The notes beneath the pieces were generated by a model. The model saw nothing but the letters and a program-made list of their open reading frames with translations. It was not told the DNA's origin and did not search any database. A stretch of 64,000 nucleotides of DNA. Origin: Amycolatopsis sp. 195334CR. Its GTDB lineage: Bacteria > Actinomycetota > Actinomycetes > Mycobacteriales > Pseudonocardiaceae. Of the stretch, positions 1 through 9,107 are shown in pieces; within the stretch, counting starts at the first letter, position 1; every line of letters begins with the position of its first letter. Location: positions 186,001 through 250,000 of the forward strand of contig NZ_JAFJMJ010000003.1 in assembly GCF_017309385.1 (NCBI RefSeq). Direction: 5' to 3'. Position numbers and translations under genes: made by a program.

Positions 1-943
1 CGACCGGCAGCCGGTCGCCCTCGGCGATCCGGAGCTGGCGGGCGACCAGGTCCTCCCCGGTGACGCATTCGGTGACCGGGTGCTCCACCTGCAGCCGGGT
101 GTTCATCTCCAGGAAGTAGAACCGGCCGTCGGCCCCGGCGAGGAACTCGACCGTACCGGCGCCGACGTAGCCGATCGCCTTGGCCGCCTTGCGCGCGGCC
201 TCGAACAGCTCCTCGCGCATGGCCGCGCCGACCAGCGGCGACGGCGCCTCCTCGACCACCTTCTGGTGGCGCCGCTGGATGGAGCACTCCCGCTCCCCCA
301 GCGCCCAGACCGTGCCGTGGGTGTCGGCGAGCACCTGGACCTCGATGTGCCGCCCGGTCTCCAGGTAGCGCTCGCAGAACACCGTCGGGTCCCCGAAGGC
401 CGAACCGGCTTCGGCGCGGGCGCTCTCGACCGCGTCCGCCAGCTCACCCGGCGCACGCACCACCCGCATACCGCGCCCGCCACCCCCGGCGGAAGCCTTG
501 ACCAGCAACGGGAAATCGGCCTCGGTGACCTCGGCCGGGTCCAGCTCGGCGAGCACCGGCACCCCGGCCGCGGCCATCAGCCGCTTCGACTCGACCTTGG
601 AACCCATCGTCTCGATGGCCTCCGGCGGTGGCCCGACCCAGGTCAGCCCGGCGTCGAGGACCGCACGCGCGAAGGCCGCGTTCTCCGAGAGGAACCCGTA
701 ACCGGGGTGGACCGCGTCGGCGCCGGCCTTCGCCGCGGCTTCGATCAGCAGGTCCGCGCGCAGGTAAGTTTCCGACGGCGCGTTGCCAGGCAACCGGACC
801 GCCGCGTCGGCCTCGGCGGTGTGCGGGGCGTCCGCGTCGGCGTCGGCGAACACCGCCACCGTGCCGATCCCGGCGTCACGGCAGCTGCGGAACACCCGGC
901 GGGCGATCTCCCCGCGGTTGGCGACAAGCAGATTCTCGATCAT
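1..943 (-). CDS. Acyl-CoA carboxylase biotin carboxylase subunit (partial, 3' end beyond window)
   Basis: This is the ATP-dependent biotin carboxylase half of an acyl-CoA carboxylase, which carboxylates biotin before the partner carboxyltransferase moves the carboxyl group to an acyl-CoA. The N-terminus IENLLVANRGEIARRV is typical of the family. It is followed by the glycine-rich ATP-grasp loop KASAGGGGRGMRVV and the segment ERECSIQRRHQK. FLEMNTRLQVEHPVTE carries the metal-binding Glu/Asn and the catalytic Arg. About 314 residues are visible; the rest of the ATP-grasp domain and any biotinyl (AMKM) domain lie off the left edge. The ATG at 943 lies 4 bp after the carboxyltransferase stop, so the two are one operon. 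Gene order resembles accA2-accD2 of mycobacteria. The acyl substrate cannot be read from the sequence. Confidence 0.93.
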   Translation of the reverse strand, partial: MIENLLVANRGEIARRVFRSCRDAGIGTVAVFADADADAPHTAEADAAVRLPGNAPSETYLRADLLIEAAAKAGADAVHPGYGFLSENAAFARAVLDAGLTWVGPPPEAIETMGSKVESKRLMAAAGVPVLAELDPAEVTEADFPLLVKASAGGGGRGMRVVRAPGELADAVESARAEAGSAFGDPTVFCERYLETGRHIEVQVLADTHGTVWALGERECSIQRRHQKVVEEAPSPLVGAAMREELFEAARKAAKAIGYVGAGTVEFLAGADGRFYFLEMNTRLQVEHPVTECVTGEDLVARQLRIAEGDRLPV

Positions 944-946
944 CTC

Positions 947-2541
<1,595 letters not shown>

Positions 2542-2545
<4 letters not shown>

Positions 2546-3690
2546 GCGGTGTATCCCAATCGTTTCGCGGCCAGCCCGGCGAGGATCTCGTTGGTGCCAC
2601 CGCCGATGCCCAGGATGCGGACGTCGCGGTAGTGGCGCTCCACCTCGGTCTCGCTCAGGTAGCCGAGCCCGCCGTGCAGCTGCACGGCTTCGTTGACCAC
2701 CCATTCCGCGGTCTCCACCGCGGTGTTCTTGGCGAAGCAGGCCTCGGCGATCACCTCTTCACCCGCCACGTGGCGGATCCCGACCTGGCGGGCGTAGGTC
2801 CTGGCCACGTCGATCCTGCGGGCCATCTCGGCCAGTTTGTGCTGCACCAGCTGGCGGGAGATCAGCGGGCGGCCGAAGGTCTCCCGGAGCCGGCACCAGT
2901 CCAGGGTCAGCTCCAGCGCGCGCTGCGCGTGCGCGTACCCCTGCACCGCCAGCGAAAGCCGTTCCGCGACGAACTGGGTGGCGACCTGGGCGAAGCCGGA
3001 GTTCTCCGGTCCGACCAGGTTCTCCACCGGAACGCGGACGTCCGCGTAGGACAGTTCGGCGGTGTCCGAGCAGTGCCAGCCCATCTTGGCCAGCTTGCGG
3101 CCCACGGTGAACCCCGGCGTGCCGCGTTCCACCACCAGCAGCGAAAGCCCGTGCGCGCCCTCGCCGCCGGTGCGCACGACGGTGGTGACGAAGTCGGCGC
3201 GGCAGCCCGAGGTGATGAACGTCTTGGCCCCGTTGACGACGTAGTGGTCACCCTCGCGACGGGCCGTGGTGCGGATGCCCGCGACGTCGGAACCGCCGTC
3301 CGGCTCGGTGACCGCGAGCGAGCCGATCAGCTCGCCGGCCAGCGTCGGGCGCACCCACTTGGCCAGCTGCGCCTCGTCCCCGGCGGCGGCGATGTGCGGC
3401 ACCGCGATCCCGCAGGTGAACAGCGAGGCGATCAGCCCACCGGAACCGCCGGCGTAGTGCATCTCCTCGGTGACCGTCATCGCGTCGAGGAAGTCACCGC
3501 CGGCACCACCGGCCTTCTCGTCGAAGGCGATGCCGAGCAGGCCCAGCGCCCCGGCCTTGCGGTGCAACTCCCTGGGCAGCTCGCCGTCGCGCTCCCACTG
3601 GTCCAGATACGGCAGCACGTCGGTCTTCATGAAGCCGCGCACCGTTTCCCGGAGCGCTTTCCGCTCCGGCGTGGCGAACGGGTCGATCAC
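2542..3690 (-). CDS. Acyl-CoA dehydrogenase
   Basis: A 382-residue FAD-dependent acyl-CoA dehydrogenase that oxidises an acyl-CoA to the 2,3-enoyl-CoA. Visible family signatures include SLAVTEPDGGSDVAGIRTTA in the FAD/substrate-binding middle domain and the C-terminal QLHGGLGYLSETEVERHYRD. The sequence ends with GIGGGTNEILAGLAAKRLGY. Length is normal for the family. The start is GTG at 3690, where GTGA overlaps the stop of the AtuA-family gene; the downstream overlap with the carboxyltransferase is also 4 bp. By position it corresponds to fadE13 of the mycobacterial accA2/accD2 cluster (from memory). It should supply the unsaturated acyl-CoA for the carboxylase encoded next. Confidence 0.93.
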
Positions 3691-5384
3691 AGCAACACCT
3701 CCGGGATCTCGGCGTACCGGCCGCGCAGCCATTCGCCGAGCGCCTTCGCCTGCGGGTCGAACCTGGCCTGCGAGGCGACCCCCTGACCGAGGATGCCGGT
3801 CACCACGAAGTTGATCGCTCGCAGGTGGGGCAACATATGCCGGCGCACCGACAGTTTCGCGGTCTCCGGCAGCAACCTGCGGAATTCCTCGACGGTCAGC
3901 GTGTGCGCGAGCCAGCGCCAGCCCTCGTCGGTGGTGGCCCAGACGCCGACGTTCGCGTCCCCGCCCTTGTCCCCGCTGCGGGCACCGAGCACGGCACCGA
4001 GCGGCGCCCGGCGGGTCGGCCCGTCCGGCAGGGGTTCGGGCAGTTCCGGGTCGGCCACGTCGGCCAGTTCGAGCGTCTCGGCCGCCGGTGCCACATCGAT
4101 CCGCGAGTCGCCGACCACCGCCACGTGCGGCACTTCTCCTGCGTCCACATAGGACGCTCGGTACACCCCGTACGGCGAGGCGTCCGACGGCGGCGCGGTG
4201 ACGTGGAAGCCGGGGTAACTGGCGAGGGCGAGTTCGATCGCGGCCTGGCTGAACGCGCGTCCGGCCACCTTCGGGTCGGCGTCGGTGACGGCCACGTGCA
4301 GCAGCGCGCTCGCGGTCTGCTCGGTGTCGGCGTCCTCGCGGTCCGTGCGGGCGAGCGTCCAGCGCACCTTCTCCGGCGGCTTCGCCTTGAGCGCCTCGGT
4401 GAGCTGGTCGCGCACCAGCGCCGCCTTCTGCTCGATGTCGAGACCGGTGAGCACGAACGTGGTTTCGTTGCGGAAGCCGCCGAGCGCGTTGAGGCACACC
4501 TTCAGCGTGGGCGGCGGTGGTTCGCCGGTGACCCCGCTGATCCGGACGCGATCGGGACCCTCCTGCGCCAAGACGAGACTGTCGAACCGCGTGGTGACGT
4601 CGGGACCGGCGTACCGCGCACCGGTGATCTCGTACAGCAGTTGGGCGGTGACCGTGCCCGTGGTGACCACGCCGCCGGTGTCCTCGTGCTTGGTGATCAC
4701 GCTGCTGCCGTCCTCGTGGACCTCCGCGATGGGGAACCCCGGGTGGGCGAGTTGGGCGCTGTCGTGTTCGGTGAAGAACGAGTAGTTGCCGCCGGTGGCC
4801 TGCGCACCGCATTCGATCACGTGCCCGGCGGCGACCGCGCCGGCGAGCCGGTCGTAGTCCGTCCGCGCCCAGCCGAAGTGCGCGGCGGCCGGGCCGACCA
4901 CCAGCGAAGCGTCGGTGACCCGCCCGGTGACCACCACGTCGGCACCCGCGTTCAGGCATTCGGCGATGCCCCACGCACCGAGATAGGCGTTGGCGGTCAA
5001 CGGTTCCCCGAAGCCCAGCTCCTCGGCGCGATGCCGGAGGTCGTCGCCCTCGACGTGTGCGATGGAGACGTCCACACCGGACTTCGCGGCGAGCTCGCGC
5101 AGTGCGGCGGCGAGCCCGGCGGGGTTCAGCCCGCCCGCGTTCGTGACCACCTTGACGCCGCGTTCCTTGGCCAGCGCGAGGTTCTCGGCCATCTGCCGGA
5201 GAAAGGTCTTGGCGTACCCGCGGTCCGGGTCCTTGAGCAGGTCGCGGCCGAGGATGAGCATGGTCAGCTCGGCCAGGTAGTCACCGGTCAGCACGTCCAG
5301 CGGGCCGCCGGTGAGCATTTCGCGCACCGCGCTGAACCGGTCGCCGTAGAAACCGGAGGCGTTGCCGATGCGGATCGGGGCCAT
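3687..5384 (-). CDS. AtuA family (DUF1446) protein of acyclic terpenoid/branched acid catabolism
   Basis: A 565-residue protein of the AtuA/DUF1446 family, named for the acyclic terpene utilisation cluster of Pseudomonas; its exact reaction is not established. The start APIRIGNASGFYGDRF, the internal LAELTMLILGRD, TNAGGLNPAGLA and ECGAQATGGNYSFF are characteristic. A C-terminal segment around GARSGDKGGDANVGVWA matches the smaller C-terminal AtuA domain, so N- and C-terminal halves are fused as in actinobacterial homologues. The ATG at 5384 overlaps the preceding stop by one base (TGATG). By position it corresponds to mycobacterial Rv0976c. Its place in a carboxylase/dehydrogenase operon supports a role on a carboxylated terpenoid or branched-chain acyl-CoA. 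Confidence 0.85.
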   Translation of the reverse strand: MAPIRIGNASGFYGDRFSAVREMLTGGPLDVLTGDYLAELTMLILGRDLLKDPDRGYAKTFLRQMAENLALAKERGVKVVTNAGGLNPAGLAAALRELAAKSGVDVSIAHVEGDDLRHRAEELGFGEPLTANAYLGAWGIAECLNAGADVVVTGRVTDASLVVGPAAAHFGWARTDYDRLAGAVAAGHVIECGAQATGGNYSFFTEHDSAQLAHPGFPIAEVHEDGSSVITKHEDTGGVVTTGTVTAQLLYEITGARYAGPDVTTRFDSLVLAQEGPDRVRISGVTGEPPPPTLKVCLNALGGFRNETTFVLTGLDIEQKAALVRDQLTEALKAKPPEKVRWTLARTDREDADTEQTASALLHVAVTDADPKVAGRAFSQAAIELALASYPGFHVTAPPSDASPYGVYRASYVDAGEVPHVAVVGDSRIDVAPAAETLELADVADPELPEPLPDGPTRRAPLGAVLGARSGDKGGDANVGVWATTDEGWRWLAHTLTVEEFRRLLPETAKLSVRRHMLPHLRAINFVVTGILGQGVASQARFDPQAKALGEWLRGRYAEIPEVLL

Positions 5385-6175
5385 CACGCGAACTGCCCCT
5401 GCTTGCGCCCGGATCCCGGGGGCCCGGCGAAGGCCTGCGCGAAACCGAGCCAGGCCCTGGCCTGCTCGCCCTCGGTCCGCAGATCGGTGTCGCCGGGGTG
5501 CCGCCGCTGCGTGACCACCAGCACGAAACCCAGTGCGCAGCCGGTGATCCGGTCCGCCGCGTCCTCCGGGCCCCACGCCCAGGTCGAACCGTCGGGCGCG
5601 GTCAGCTCCACGCGGAACTCCCCGTCCGGCGGGGTGCGTGAGTTGATCGTGTAGGCGAAGTCCCTGGTGCGCACGCCGAAGCGGGCGATGTGCCACAGCC
5701 GGGCGGTCGGCTCGCGCGTGCGGCCGAGCGCGTCGAACACGTCCTGCGTGTGCGCCCAGGTCTCCATGATCCGCGCGGTGACCATCGACGCGGCGCTCAT
5801 CGGCGGGCCGTACCACGGCACCTTCTGGCCGTGGGGGACCTCGGCGAGCGCCCGCGCGAGGTCCTCACGGCCCCGGCGCCAGCGCGCGAGCAGTTCGGCG
5901 GGCGGTGCGGTGGCACCGGCTTCGGCACCCTCGTCCACGTCCTTGCCGCCGGAGGCGAACGCCTTCTCCACCTCGGCGGCGAACTTCTCCGGGGTGCGCA
6001 CGGCGATGAGCGCCTTGTCGTCGGTCCAGGCCAGGTGCGCGATCTGGTGCGCGATCGTCCAGCCCTCGGCCGGGGTCGGCCGGGCCCAGTCCGCCGTCGG
6101 CAGCGCCGCGACCACGTCGTCCAGCTCCGCGCTCTCGGCCGCGAGATCCCGCAGGATCGCGCCCACATCCGCCAC
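5384..6175 (-). CDS. TIGR03084-family metal-binding (DinB/mycothiol-type) protein
   Basis: A 263-residue protein of the actinobacterial TIGR03084 family, related to the DinB/mycothiol-dependent maleylpyruvate isomerase fold. Three likely metal ligands stand in the expected places: the His of IAHQIAHLAW (about residue 45) and the Glu and His of METWAHTQDVF (about 140). The C-terminal half is the small extra domain typical of this family. No reaction is known for it. The GTG at 6175 follows a strong ribosome site (GAGGAGGTG) and is the first gene of the minus-strand catabolic operon, so the operon promoter should lie in 6176-6284, shared with the divergent esterase. Confidence 0.82.
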   Translation of the reverse strand: MADVGAILRDLAAESAELDDVVAALPTADWARPTPAEGWTIAHQIAHLAWTDDKALIAVRTPEKFAAEVEKAFASGGKDVDEGAEAGATAPPAELLARWRRGREDLARALAEVPHGQKVPWYGPPMSAASMVTARIMETWAHTQDVFDALGRTREPTARLWHIARFGVRTRDFAYTINSRTPPDGEFRVELTAPDGSTWAWGPEDAADRITGCALGFVLVVTQRRHPGDTDLRTEGEQARAWLGFAQAFAGPPGSGRKQGQFA

Positions 6176-6234
6176 GGTGGCACCTCCTCGTCCACTGCTG
6201 CCCCGCCGCCGAGCGTGGCACCGGGACCAAGAAA

Positions 6235-6252
6235 AATCAAGCGTGCATGATT
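6235..6252. promoter_or_regulatory. Inverted repeat in divergent promoter region (candidate operator)
   Basis: An A+T-rich island in the 109-bp gap between the divergent catabolic operon and the esterase gene. AATCA (6235-6239) and TGATT (6248-6252) form an inverted repeat, with A and T runs flanking it outside. This is a plausible site for a TetR- or MarR-type regulator of one or both units, but no such regulator gene is inside the window. Confidence 0.35.
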
Positions 6253-6284
6253 GTTTTGCGCCGGACCGGGGCTAGAGTCGGGGC

Positions 6285-7202
6285 ATGCCGCGAGAAGCGC
6301 CCAGCCCGGAAAGTGTCCGCCTCCGCACCGCCTTCGCCACCCGCGTCCGCCCGCTCGCCGATCGCTCCGCGCCGAGGGGCTACCAGCTGCGCGGCATCCG
6401 CCGGATCGCCGACAGCGCCGGGCTGACCCGGCTCCCCCGCGGCACCAGGGCCTGGCCCGCCCGCTACGGCCGCGTGCGCGGGGTGTGGATGCGCGCACCC
6501 GGCGCCGACCCGACCCGCGGCGCGCTGCTTTACCTGCACGGCGGTGGGTATGTGTTCGGCTCACCGCGGTCGCACCGCACCTTCGCCTACCGGCTGTCCA
6601 AGCAGGTCGGCGTGCCGGTGTTCCTGCTGGACTACCGCCGGGCGCCGGAGCACCCGTTCCCGGCCGCGGCCGACGACGCGCTCGACGCCTACCGGTTGCT
6701 GCTGGCGCAGGGGTACCCGCCGGAGAAGCTGCTGGTCGCCGGGGATTCCGCGGGCGGGCACCTGACCGCCTGCCTGCTCGGCGACCTCGCTCGGCTGCAC
6801 CTGCCGCAGCCCGCGGGCGCCTACCTCATCTCGCCGTGGCTGGACCTGAGCGTCGCTTCGGCGGCCGAGCGGGACGGCAAGCAGCGCGACCCGTTCCTCT
6901 CCCCCGCCTACGCCGCCAAATGCCGCGACGCCTACCTGACCAGCACGCCGTGGAGCCATCCACGCCTCGACGTGCTCGGCGCCGACAAGACGGGCTGGCC
7001 GCCGATCCTGCTGCAGGTCGGTGACACCGAATCACTGCTGGACGAGGCGCACCGCTTCGCCGGCACCCACGACCGCACCGAGCTCGAGGTCTGGCCGGGG
7101 CAGATCCACGTGTTCCCGATCTTCTCGAACCTGCCGGAGGGCCGCGACGCCGCGCGGCGGGCGAGCGAGTTCCTCGGCAGCTTGTTGACAGCTTGCCAGT
7201 AA
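6285..7202 (+). CDS. Alpha/beta hydrolase, hormone-sensitive-lipase-like esterase
   Basis: A 305-residue carboxylesterase of the HSL (family IV) group. The oxyanion motif HGGGYVFGS sits at about residue 86 and the nucleophile elbow GDSAGG at about 158. The acid is probably the Asp of LQVGDTESLLDEA and the base His is in GQIHVFP near the C-terminus, so the triad is complete. No signal peptide is evident, so it is cytoplasmic. It is divergent from the carboxylase operon and followed 47 bp downstream by the crotonase gene, perhaps in one transcript. A role releasing an acid from an ester for the adjacent CoA pathway is possible but not shown. Confidence 0.88.
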   Translation: MPREAPSPESVRLRTAFATRVRPLADRSAPRGYQLRGIRRIADSAGLTRLPRGTRAWPARYGRVRGVWMRAPGADPTRGALLYLHGGGYVFGSPRSHRTFAYRLSKQVGVPVFLLDYRRAPEHPFPAAADDALDAYRLLLAQGYPPEKLLVAGDSAGGHLTACLLGDLARLHLPQPAGAYLISPWLDLSVASAAERDGKQRDPFLSPAYAAKCRDAYLTSTPWSHPRLDVLGADKTGWPPILLQVGDTESLLDEAHRFAGTHDRTELEVWPGQIHVFPIFSNLPEGRDAARRASEFLGSLLTACQ

Positions 7203-7249
7203 GCCGGGAACCGCCTTATCTTCGTCGCACGCGGAGCAAAGGAGCACCT

Positions 7250-8098
7250 GTGTCGCACACGGGGTACACCGACATCACCTACCAGGTCAGCGACCGGATC
7301 GCGACGATCACGCTGAACCGGCCGGAAGCACGCAACGGCTACACCATCAAGATGGCCGACGAGCTCGGCGACGCCTTCGACCGGGCCGACCACGACGAGC
7401 AGGTCCGCGTGGTGGTGCTGACCGGCGCGGGCGACAACTTCTCCGTCGGGGCCGACCTGTCCCAGGGCGGGTTCGACTTCGACGCGGAGAAGGGCCCCGA
7501 CCCGGAGTGGCAGGAGCCGGCCGGCCGCTGCTCCAAGCGCGTGTTCACGATGAACAAGCCGGTCATCGCGGCGATCCGCGGCGCGGCCATCGGCGGCGGG
7601 ATCACCATCACGCTGTCCGCCGACTACCGGCTGGCCTCCACCGACGCCCGCTTCGGCTTCGTGTTCGTGCGCCGCGGGATCTATCCCGAAGGCGCGTCGG
7701 CGTGGTTCCTGCCGCGCCTGGTCGGCATGGGCACCGCGATGGACTGGATGATCAGCGGCCGCGTGTTCGGCGCCGAGGAGGCGCTCGAGGCCGGTCTGGT
7801 GCAGCGCGTGCACGAACCGGAGGAGTTGCTGGACAAGGCGTACGAACTGGCCCGCGAGCTGATCGAGACGACCGCGCCGGTCTCGGTCGCGGTCACCCGG
7901 CAACTGCTCTACCGGATGGCCTCCGCGGACTCCCCGTTCCCGGTGCACGAGGTCGACTCGAAGCTGATCGGCGGCCTGTCCACCAATCCGGACGCGGTCG
8001 AGGGCGTGCTGTCGTTCCTGCAGAAGCGCCGGCCGGAGTTCAAGCTGCGCGTGCCCGAGGACCTGCCGGGCCACCTGCCGTGGGTGGCCGGGAAGTGA
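7250..8098 (+). CDS. Enoyl-CoA hydratase/isomerase (crotonase) family protein
   Basis: A 282-residue crotonase-fold protein. The oxyanion-hole segments GAGDNFSVGADLS and AAIRGAAIGGGITITLSADYRLAS are present. The catalytic region reads FGFVFVRRGIYPEGASAWFLPRLVG. Aligned by eye to rat enoyl-CoA hydratase, the position of Glu144 is Phe, and Glu164 is replaced by the Asp of AMDWMISG. A Glu occurs nearby in PEGAS, as in a common actinobacterial subgroup. Hydratase activity is therefore uncertain, and isomerase, hydrolase or another crotonase reaction is possible. GTG at 7250 has an AAAGGAG site upstream. The stop overlaps the next start (GTGA), so the two are translationally coupled. Confidence 0.88.
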   Translation: MSHTGYTDITYQVSDRIATITLNRPEARNGYTIKMADELGDAFDRADHDEQVRVVVLTGAGDNFSVGADLSQGGFDFDAEKGPDPEWQEPAGRCSKRVFTMNKPVIAAIRGAAIGGGITITLSADYRLASTDARFGFVFVRRGIYPEGASAWFLPRLVGMGTAMDWMISGRVFGAEEALEAGLVQRVHEPEELLDKAYELARELIETTAPVSVAVTRQLLYRMASADSPFPVHEVDSKLIGGLSTNPDAVEGVLSFLQKRRPEFKLRVPEDLPGHLPWVAGK

Positions 8099-8706
8099 CC
8101 GCCTACCCGCCCGAACCCTGGAACCTGGCCGGGCAGGCGTACGCGACCACCTGGCGGGTGCCGGTGGACGCGCTGCCCGCGCTGCCGTCCGGACTGGACC
8201 CGGTGGTGCTCGCCGGACAGGCGATCGTGGTCACCGCCTGGCTCGACTACCAGCCGCCCGGCCAGCTCTCCTACCACGAGCTGCTGGCCACCGTCGCGGT
8301 CCGCAACGGCACGCGCGCCACCGGGTCGATCACCGACATCTGGGTGGACAGCGAGGTGTCGCTGGCCGGTGGCCGCGGGCTGTGGGGCATCCCGAAGGAC
8401 CTCGCCGCGTTCGACTTCACCCACGGCCGCACCTTCACCGCCTCGGCGAGCCTGGCCGGCGGCTGGATCGCCACCGCGGCCTTCACCCGGCGCGCCGGGC
8501 TGCCGTTCGCGCCGCCTGCCGCGTTCAGCATCGCGCAGGAACTCTCGGGCGCGCTGAAGTACACCCCGGTCCGCTCGGCCGCCCGCCCGCACCTGGCTTC
8601 GGCGAGCTGGAACCTCAATCCGGACGGCCCGCTCGGCTTCCTCGACGGCCGCCGTCCCGGCCCGAGCGTGGCGCTGGCCGACTTCCGCCTCACGTTCGGC
8701 GAGTAG
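8095..8706 (+). CDS. Acetoacetate decarboxylase family protein
   Basis: A 203-residue protein of the acetoacetate decarboxylase (ADC) superfamily. The segment GGRGLWGIPKDLAAF matches the ADC motif around the Schiff-base lysine, so the Lys is likely retained. The tail SWNLNPDGPLGFLDGRRPGPSVALADFRLTFGE is typical of short actinobacterial ADC-like proteins. Many ADC-like proteins are not true decarboxylases and act as aldolase-dehydratases or have unknown substrates, so the reaction is open. Translation is coupled to the crotonase through GTGA at 8095. A GC-rich hairpin follows 40 bp after the stop. Confidence 0.78.
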   Translation: MTAYPPEPWNLAGQAYATTWRVPVDALPALPSGLDPVVLAGQAIVVTAWLDYQPPGQLSYHELLATVAVRNGTRATGSITDIWVDSEVSLAGGRGLWGIPKDLAAFDFTHGRTFTASASLAGGWIATAAFTRRAGLPFAPPAAFSIAQELSGALKYTPVRSAARPHLASASWNLNPDGPLGFLDGRRPGPSVALADFRLTFGE

Positions 8707-8745
8707 CCCCCCCGGGGCGGGTGATCACCGCCCTCCCGGACGAGG

Positions 8746-8777
8746 GATGCCCCGGTACCGCCTGGTGCCGGGGCATC
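8746..8777 (+). terminator. GC-rich hairpin terminator after ADC-like gene
   Basis: Two 14-nt arms (8746-8759 and 8764-8777) pair with a single mismatch around a 4-nt loop. There is no following T run, as is usual in high-G+C actinobacteria. It separates the catabolic genes from the nrd operon. Confidence 0.65.
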
Positions 8778-8966
8778 ACTCTGAGTGGCGTTCCGGATGC
8801 CGAACGGCCCAGCGCCGCGGGTGATCCGCACACTGTTCAACAACGGCCAAACCTCCCCTGAGCAGCAGCCGAGCACCAGCCCCTAACCTGCCTGGGGGAG
8901 GGTCGAGTTCAGCATTCGGGAACGCCGCGACACGCCACCCGTTGGGGCATGTGCGCGCCGACACCC

Positions 8967-8976
8967 CTACATGTAG
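8967..8976. promoter_or_regulatory. Candidate NrdR-type box upstream of nrdA
   Basis: CTACATGTAG is a perfect palindrome, 131 bp before the nrdA start, continuing as CTACATGTAGT. The core resembles actinobacterial NrdR boxes. NrdR usually binds two boxes one to three helical turns apart, and I could not see a second good copy at the expected spacing, so this is tentative. Confidence 0.35.
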
Positions 8977-9107
8977 TCTCTGGGCACCGAGAGCGCAGCA
9001 GCGACGGGAGACCGCTGTTCAGCTCCCTCGGCCAGACCTGCACCACCGCACAGCACACCGCCTCTCGAGACGGTGTGGGGAACCAACGCGCCCTTTTGGA
9101 GCCACGC

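Larger units (their letters stand above)
8707..9107. other. 401-bp gap between ADC-like gene and nrdA
   Basis: Contains the terminator hairpin at 8746-8777, a GGTGATCACC palindrome at 8720-8729, and the perfect 10-bp palindrome at 8967-8976 within the nrd promoter or leader region. I looked for a cobalamin riboswitch here, because some actinomycete nrdAB operons have one, and did not find the conserved core. No coding region is convincing. Confidence 0.6.

Noticed and set aside
8707..9107. Cobalamin riboswitch upstream of nrdA
   Set aside because: A GGGAGACCGCTG segment at about 9004-9015 looks slightly like a B12 box, but the conserved aptamer core is absent.
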